Shown one piece after another: positions 13,720 through 17,787 of a DNA stretch of 17,787 nt. Within the stretch, counting starts at the first letter, position 1. Each line of letters begins with the position of its first letter. The position numbers were made by a program, and so were the translations under genes. The DNA is taken from positions 1 to 17,787 of the forward strand of contig CABUDJ010000042.1 of assembly GCA_902490325.1 (NCBI GenBank). The letters are read 5' to 3'. The notes beneath the pieces are model-generated. The model did not search any database and was not told the origin of the DNA. It saw only the letters and a list, made by a program, of their open reading frames with translations. This DNA comes from an uncultured Collinsella sp. (lineage in GTDB: Bacteria; Actinomycetota; Coriobacteriia; Coriobacteriales; Coriobacteriaceae).

Positions 13720-14946
13720 ATGAGCAAGGAAAAAGTCGTTCTCGCATATTCCGGTGGTCTTGATACATCCGTATGTGTCAAGTGGCTCCAGGACGAGAAG
13801 AATCTCGATGTCGTTTGCGTCTGCGGCAACGTGGGCCAGGAAGAGACCGGACTGGATGCCAAGAAGCAGAAGGCGCTCGACCTGGGCGTTCTCGATTGCC
13901 AGGTGCTCGACCTGCGCGACGAGTTCTCCGATGAGTTCCTGACCAAAGCCATCGCCGCAAACTCCATGTACGAGAATAAGTATCCGCTGCTCTCCGCCCT
14001 GTCTCGCCCGCTGCTTGCCAAGAAGCTTGTTGAGGTCGCCCACGAGTTTGGCGCGACCTACGTCGCCCACGGCTGCACTGGCAAAGGTAACGATCAGGTC
14101 CGTTTTGAGGCCGCCGTCAAGGCCCTCGACCCCGAGCTCAAGGTTATCGCCCCGGTTCGCGAGTGGGACCTGAAGTGCCGTCCCGACGAGGTCGCCTATG
14201 CCCACGCCCACAACGTGCCGGTTCCCGAGGGTGCCAACGACAACCCCTACTCCATCGACGACAACCTGTGGGGTCGCGCCATCGAGTGCGGTCACCTGGA
14301 GGACCCTTGGAATGAGCCGCTCGATGACGCTTGGGTTATGACCAAGAACCCCGAGGACACGCCTGACACCCCGACCTATACCGAGATCGAGTTTGAGGCC
14401 GGCAAGCCTGTCGCCGTCGACGGCAAGAAGATGAAGCTCTCCGAGATCGTCATCGCCCTCAACAAGATTTCGGGCGACAACGGCTTTGGCCGTCTTGACC
14501 TGGTCGAGGATCGTCTGGTGGGCCTCAAGAGCCGCGAGTGCTATGAGGTTCCCGGCGCCCTGACGCTCATCACCGCCCACAAGGCGCTCGAGGACATCTG
14601 CGTCGAGGGCGACCTGCTCAAGACCAAGATCAAGCTCGAGCAGGATTGGGCCACCGCCGTGTACAACGGCCAGTGGTACAGCCCGCTCAAGAACGCGCTC
14701 GACGCCTTTATGGCCGATACCCAGAAGTTCGTGACCGGCACTGTCCGTCTGAAGTTCTTTAAGGGCAACTGCCATGTCGTCGGCCGCAAGAGTCCCTTCA
14801 GCCTCTACGACTACGGCCTGGCTACCTACGACCGCGACACCACGTTTGACGAGAAGGCCAGCGCCGGCTTTATCGAGATCGATACGCTGTCGCTCAAGAC
14901 GTGGGCAAAGGTCCAGGGCCCCAGCTCTGCTGCTGTCCAGGCCTAG
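13720..14946 (+). CDS. argG: Argininosuccinate synthase
   Basis: ArgG joins citrulline and aspartate using ATP to make argininosuccinate, the penultimate step of arginine synthesis. The 408-residue length is typical. The N-terminal P-loop-type ATP site AYSGGLDTS is at 9-17. Further signatures in order are GNVGQEE, KYPLLSALSRPL, AHGCTGKGNDQVRFE (citrulline/aspartate site), PVREWDL, SIDDNLWGRAIECG and LVGLKSRECYE. GAAAGGA sits just before the ATG at 13720; the frame is open for another 17 codons upstream but without a better ribosome site. It follows the long leader with the arginine-rich peptide, and argH lies 522 bases downstream on the same strand, with a terminator and a small ORF between. 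The pairing with argH supports the pathway call. Confidence 0.97.
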   Translation: MSKEKVVLAYSGGLDTSVCVKWLQDEKNLDVVCVCGNVGQEETGLDAKKQKALDLGVLDCQVLDLRDEFSDEFLTKAIAANSMYENKYPLLSALSRPLLAKKLVEVAHEFGATYVAHGCTGKGNDQVRFEAAVKALDPELKVIAPVREWDLKCRPDEVAYAHAHNVPVPEGANDNPYSIDDNLWGRAIECGHLEDPWNEPLDDAWVMTKNPEDTPDTPTYTEIEFEAGKPVAVDGKKMKLSEIVIALNKISGDNGFGRLDLVEDRLVGLKSRECYEVPGALTLITAHKALEDICVEGDLLKTKIKLEQDWATAVYNGQWYSPLKNALDAFMADTQKFVTGTVRLKFFKGNCHVVGRKSPFSLYDYGLATYDRDTTFDEKASAGFIEIDTLSLKTWAKVQGPSSAAVQA

Positions 14947-15099
14947 CGCCTCCTTCCCTTGGTATCCGCGCGGCCCATCCGCGTGATACATAACGGGCGC
15001 ACGGGGTCCCTACCTTTCGTTATGCTTGCTGACACTTCTTAACATCGGTGGCCCCTACGTTCCGCCCGCATATATGATGCCGCGTCTGCGGCTGAGTCC

Positions 15100-15129
15100 G
15101 AGCCCCGCCGGGGTTGTCCGGCGGGGCTC
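15100..15129 (+). terminator. 12-bp hairpin terminator after argG
   Basis: GAGCCCCGCCGG (15100-15111) pairs perfectly with CCGGCGGGGCTC (15118-15129) around a six-base loop, followed by CTTCTATC. Upstream, CATAACG (14989-14995) and CGTTATG (15018-15024) form a weaker stem of unclear role. The terminator should separate argG from the small ORF and argH. Confidence 0.85.
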
Positions 15130-15179
15130 CTTCTATCAATTTGGCGGCTCTGTGCCTATATATATGAGGAGTATCCATT

Positions 15180-15350
15180 ATGTTCAATGCTGTCGTGCAT
15201 GCTTTACTTGCCCTCGCGCCCGAGCTCGATGCTGCAAAGGTCGAGGAGGTCCCCATGAGCCTGAAGGCTTGGATTGACGGTTCGCAGGGCAACATCCGGA
15301 GGGAGACGTTGGGTGCCAAGTGCATGGTGCGTCACTTCTTTGCAAATTAG
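15180..15350 (+). CDS. Small unknown protein between argG and argH
   Basis: The ORF encodes 56 residues, beginning MFNAVVHALLALAPELDAAK and ending RHFFAN. AGGAG lies eight bases before the ATG, and AT-rich TATATATAT just upstream could be a -10. Codon third positions look like those of the neighbouring genes, and a strong terminator isolates it from argG, so it may be a real independent small gene. Residues 3-13 are hydrophobic but too short for a membrane helix. Later residues are mixed and include two adjacent Arg codons (CGG AGG). No family is recognised. It ends 118 bases before argH with no obvious terminator between, so the two could share a transcript. It might instead be a leader ORF for argH. 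Confidence 0.5.
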   Translation: MFNAVVHALLALAPELDAAKVEEVPMSLKAWIDGSQGNIRRETLGAKCMVRHFFAN

Positions 15351-15468
15351 CTACATGGCCCCGCGCGCAGTGGGGAATGTGTAAAACTAGCGGTTGGTAA
15401 ATCGCTTTAGCGATATGGCGCATTGCTTTGGGCGCTTGTTTTGGTATTTGGAGAAAGGAGACGGTTCC

Positions 15469-16899
15469 ATGGCTCTTTGGGGCGGTCGTTTTGAGGCGGG
15501 CGTGGCCGAGGTCACGCAGGAGTTTGGTGCGTCGTTGCCGGTCGACAAGCATCTCTATAAGCAGGATATCGCCGGCTCTAAGGCACATGCCAAGATGCTG
15601 GCCGCCCAGGGCATCATCAGTGCCGAGGACGAGCAGGCGATCGCCGAGGGCCTGACCGGAATCGAGCAGGATATCGATGCCGGCAACTTCACCTTCGATA
15701 TCAACGACGAGGACATTCATATGTCCATCGAGAGCGAGTTGACGCGCCGCATCGGCGAGGCCGGTAAGCGCTTGCATACCGGGCGTTCGCGCAACGACCA
15801 GGTGGCGACCGATACGCGCCTGGGCGTCAAGGCGCTTGCCAAGGAGCTCATGGAGGCCAATCTTGAGCTGCGCCATGTGCTGGTGGATGCGGCCAAGAAG
15901 TACGACAAGGTGATTCTGCCGGGTTACACGCATATGCAGCACGCTCAGCCCGTGCTGCTGTCGCATCATCTGCTGGCATATTCCTGGATGTTCGCGCGCG
16001 ACTTTACGCGCCTGAAGGCCGCCTTTGATGCCGCCGACAACTGTCCACTGGGTGCTGCCGCGCTTGCCGGTACGAGCTATCCGCTCGATCGCCAGATGAC
16101 GGCTGCCGAACTTGGCTTTGCGGGCGTGATTCCCAACTCGCTCGATGCGGTTTCCGACCGTGATTTCCTGCTCGACCTGCATTACGCCGGCTCCGTCATG
16201 GCCATGCACCTGTCGCGTCTTTCCGAGGAGATCGTGCTGTGGTCGAGCTCCGAATTTGGCTTTATCACGCTTTCAGACTCTTACTCCACCGGCTCGTCTA
16301 TCATGCCGCAGAAGAAGAATCCCGACTTTGCCGAGCTTATCCGCGGCAAGAGCGGTCGCGTGTACGGCAACCTGGTGCAGTTGCTCGTGACCATGAAGGG
16401 CTTGCCGCTCGCCTATAACAAGGACTTGCAGGAGGACAAGGAGGGCGCGCTCGATACCGCCCATACGCTCATGCAGTGCCTGTCCGTTATGGCCGGAATG
16501 ATTTCGACTTGGACCGTCAACGAGGATGCCATGGCGCGCGAGTGCGGCGTGGGACACCTTGCCGCCACCGATGTTGCCGATTACCTGGCCAAGCGTGGCC
16601 TGCCGTTCCGCGAGGCACATGCCGTGGTGGGGCATCTGGTCCTGATGTGCGAGAAGCGCGGCTGTAATCTTGAGGACCTGCCGTTTGAGGTGTTCCAGGA
16701 GGCAAGCCCGCTCTTTGAGCGCGACATTACCGAGGCGCTCGACATCCCGTCGATTGTTGCCGCGCGCACGACCGAGGGCGGCACCGCTCCTGCCGCCGTT
16801 GCCGCGCAGCTGCAGCGTGCCGAGTCACAGCTCGTGGCCGACGAGGGCGCGTTTGGATCGCTGACCAAGGTCGTCGAGATGGGTCACGGGGTTAATTAG
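15469..16899 (+). CDS. argH: Argininosuccinate lyase
   Basis: ArgH splits argininosuccinate into arginine and fumarate, the last step of arginine synthesis. The 476-residue protein belongs to the fumarase/aspartase superfamily. It starts with the characteristic LWGGRF; HTGRSRNDQ is near 105-113, GYTHMQHAQP at 152-161 supplies T154 and H155, and the superfamily signature GSSIMPQKKNP at 275-285 contains the catalytic serine loop and lysine. AAAGGAG eight bases before the ATG sets the start; 25 further in-frame codons upstream have no ribosome site. A -10-like TAAAAC is at 15382-15387 and a small ATCGC/GCGAT stem at 15401-15414. It follows argG and the small ORF, and a strong terminator follows it. 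Confidence 0.97.
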   Translation: MALWGGRFEAGVAEVTQEFGASLPVDKHLYKQDIAGSKAHAKMLAAQGIISAEDEQAIAEGLTGIEQDIDAGNFTFDINDEDIHMSIESELTRRIGEAGKRLHTGRSRNDQVATDTRLGVKALAKELMEANLELRHVLVDAAKKYDKVILPGYTHMQHAQPVLLSHHLLAYSWMFARDFTRLKAAFDAADNCPLGAAALAGTSYPLDRQMTAAELGFAGVIPNSLDAVSDRDFLLDLHYAGSVMAMHLSRLSEEIVLWSSSEFGFITLSDSYSTGSSIMPQKKNPDFAELIRGKSGRVYGNLVQLLVTMKGLPLAYNKDLQEDKEGALDTAHTLMQCLSVMAGMISTWTVNEDAMARECGVGHLAATDVADYLAKRGLPFREAHAVVGHLVLMCEKRGCNLEDLPFEVFQEASPLFERDITEALDIPSIVAARTTEGGTAPAAVAAQLQRAESQLVADEGAFGSLTKVVEMGHGVN

Positions 16900-16944
16900 C
16901 TTATTGGATGCGTCTGTCTGGTGTGTTCATCATATCTTGCCTTT

Positions 16945-16975
16945 ACGGGTGCCCGCTACGGTGGGCGCCCGTTTT
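16945..16975 (+). terminator. Intrinsic terminator after argH
   Basis: ACGGGTGCCC (16945-16954) pairs with GGGCGCCCGT (16963-16972) with one wobble, eight-base loop, followed by TTT after the final stem T. Confidence 0.88.
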
Positions 16976-17138
16976 GTTATAGAGAAGGGAGGGGCTTGTC
17001 GAGAACTTCTGTAGGACCTTTGGGCAGGTTGTGAAGGGGGTGCGTTCACGGGTGGCAACCGACCGTCCGCTCGGTTCGGTGCGGTTGATGGGCGGTCGGA
17101 TGGTACTCTAATCGGGCTTCGAAACAGAAGTGACACAT

Positions 17139-17189
17139 ATGGAGCGCTTTAATAAATTGCAGCGTTTCAATAAACAGCTTTTTGTTTAA
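17139..17189 (+). CDS. Possible micro-ORF MERFNKLQRFNKQLFV ahead of ndk
   Basis: An ATG at 17139 opens a 16-codon frame ending in TAA. DNA 17143-17156 and 17161-17174 is an 18-base-period direct repeat with two differences, and in this frame both are silent (CGC/CGT for Arg, TTT/TTC for Phe), so RFNK is repeated. The only ribosome site is a weak AGAAG eight bases upstream. A candidate promoter (17085-17112) would place the 5' end near 17119. The stop overlaps the proposed ndk -35. It could be a tiny peptide, a leader ORF, or just a pair of protein-binding repeats; coding is uncertain. Confidence 0.3.
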   Translation: MERFNKLQRFNKQLFV

Positions 17190-17213
17190 CTGCAGCTAAA
17201 ACTCTGTTACGAT
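17185..17213 (+). promoter_or_regulatory. Likely ndk promoter
   Basis: TTTAAC (17185-17190) and TACGAT (17208-17213) are 17 bases apart, placing the start near 17220, about 58 bases before the ndk ATG. The -35 is weak. Confidence 0.4.
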
Positions 17214-17277
17214 GCAGTCCAGGCGGGTGCCGGAATGGGACTTGGGCACGCGCGAACCTACTTGAAAGGCTACTTTT

Positions 17278-17682
17278 ATGGCTATCGAGAAGACCTTCAT
17301 CATGATTAAGCCCGACGCCGTGCGCGACCGTAAGATCGGCGAGATCGTTGCTCGCATTGAGCGCAGCGGCCTTGTCATCGAGCGCATGGAGATGACCACG
17401 CTCGAGCGCGCTGCCGTCGAGGAGCACTACGCCCATCTGGCCGACAAGCCCTTCTTTGGCGGTCTCTGCGACTTTATGACGAGCGGTCCGGTCGTCAAGA
17501 TGGTCGTTTCCGGTCTCTCCGCTGTCTCCAAGATGCGCACCCTCATGGGCGCCACCAACCCGCTTGACGCTGCCCCCGGCACCATTCGCGGCGACTTCGC
17601 TGTCGATGTTAACGCCAACGTGATCCACGGCTCCGACTGCCTGGAGAACGCCGAGATCGAGATCAAGCGCTTCTTTGGCTAA
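17278..17682 (+). CDS. ndk: Nucleoside diphosphate kinase
   Basis: Ndk moves the terminal phosphate from ATP to other nucleoside diphosphates and balances NTP and dNTP pools in the cytoplasm. The 134-residue length is normal for bacteria. All active-site residues are where the family has them: K11, Y51, F59, R87, T93, R104, N114 and the phosphate-carrying H117 in NVIHGSD. The residue after GSD is Cys (C121), where Ser is usual. The Kpn loop NPLDAAPGTIRGDF is intact. GAAAGG lies eight bases before the ATG. It is a single gene with its own promoter and terminator, perhaps with the micro-ORF in its upstream region. Confidence 0.97.
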   Translation: MAIEKTFIMIKPDAVRDRKIGEIVARIERSGLVIERMEMTTLERAAVEEHYAHLADKPFFGGLCDFMTSGPVVKMVVSGLSAVSKMRTLMGATNPLDAAPGTIRGDFAVDVNANVIHGSDCLENAEIEIKRFFG

Positions 17683-17721
17683 ACCAGCTTTGACTCCTTA
17701 AAGCTGTTAGCGTGTGGCTTT

Positions 17722-17755
17722 GGCGCCGCGGAATTCCATCCGCGGCGCCCTTTTT
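17722..17755 (+). terminator. Intrinsic terminator after ndk
   Basis: GGCGCCGCGG (17722-17731) pairs perfectly with CCGCGGCGCC (17740-17749), followed by CTTTTT. A smaller hairpin, CAGCTTT (17685-17691) with AAAGCTG (17700-17706), begins two bases after the stop codon. Confidence 0.92.
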
Positions 17756-17787
17756 ATTCCAAAATCTATGAAGGGGCCCGCTCGGAC

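Larger units (their letters stand above)
16900..17277. other. 378-base gap between argH and ndk
   Basis: Contents in order are the argH terminator; a G-rich stretch (16980-17058) with nothing recognisable; a ten-pair hairpin CCGACCGTCC (17059-17068) with GGGCGGTCGG (17090-17099); a possible promoter TTGATG (17085-17090), 16 bases, TCTAAT (17107-17112); the 16-codon micro-ORF; and the ndk promoter. No larger coding frame on either strand has a ribosome site. Confidence 0.6.

Noticed and set aside
17039..17112. GTG-initiated Arg-containing short frame before ndk
   Set aside because: No suitably spaced ribosome site, and no reason for arginine control of ndk.
16930..17136. 68-codon minus-strand frame between argH and ndk
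   Set aside because: Pro/Arg/Ser-rich chance composition, overlaps the argH terminator, and no ribosome site was seen.

Overview
The window reads as a high-GC Actinobacterium of the class Coriobacteriia, most likely Collinsella or a close relative. The basis is strong G/C preference at third codon positions, AAAGGAG-type ribosome sites, and a housekeeping set that fits this group. This is an inference from gene content and style; no rRNA or marker phylogeny was possible. No tRNA, rRNA, CRISPR array, transposase or prophage gene was seen. Most of the sequence is ordinary chromosomal core, and the unusual material is in the gaps between genes.

Layout. 1-317: possible 5' end of a minus-strand gene, a strong GC hairpin, and a promoter with a LexA-type box between its -35 and -10. 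318-3446 (+): a small protein that may be SOS-controlled and leaderless, a seven-helix Bax-inhibitor-1 family protein, a bacterial PARG-like (TIGR02452) protein whose QEE motif reads QEA, and an SGNH/GDSL hydrolase. 3447-3778: no gene, but a regular array of six copies of a 15-bp motif in alternating orientation every 40-41 bp, flanked by two related hairpins. 3779-6225 (-): thiD and thiC, with a TPP riboswitch ahead of thiC; together they make HMP-PP for thiamin. 6298-6813 (+): a single-pass membrane protein divergent from thiC. 6837-9145 (-): yaaA and an M18 aspartyl aminopeptidase, separated by an 18-bp-stem terminator. 9312-12062 (+): polA. 12063-12337: the gap between convergent polA and a Cof-type HAD phosphatase, holding a perfect 15-bp terminator and a near-perfect 33-bp inverted repeat. 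13166-13719: the long argG leader, with a 24-codon peptide ending in arginine codons. 13720-16899 (+): argG, a 56-aa unknown ORF and argH, the last two steps of arginine synthesis. 16900-17277: terminator, a hairpin and a 16-aa micro-ORF with an internal repeat. 17278-17787: ndk and its terminator.

The strongest candidates for something new are the arginine-codon leader peptide ahead of argG, the alternating palindrome array at 3503-3718, the 33-bp inverted repeat between polA and the HAD gene, the SOS-type leaderless promoter at 281-320, the PARG-like protein lacking its catalytic glutamate, and the RFNK-repeat micro-ORF ahead of ndk. No complete new multi-gene system (defence, toxin-antitoxin or secretion) can be supported here.
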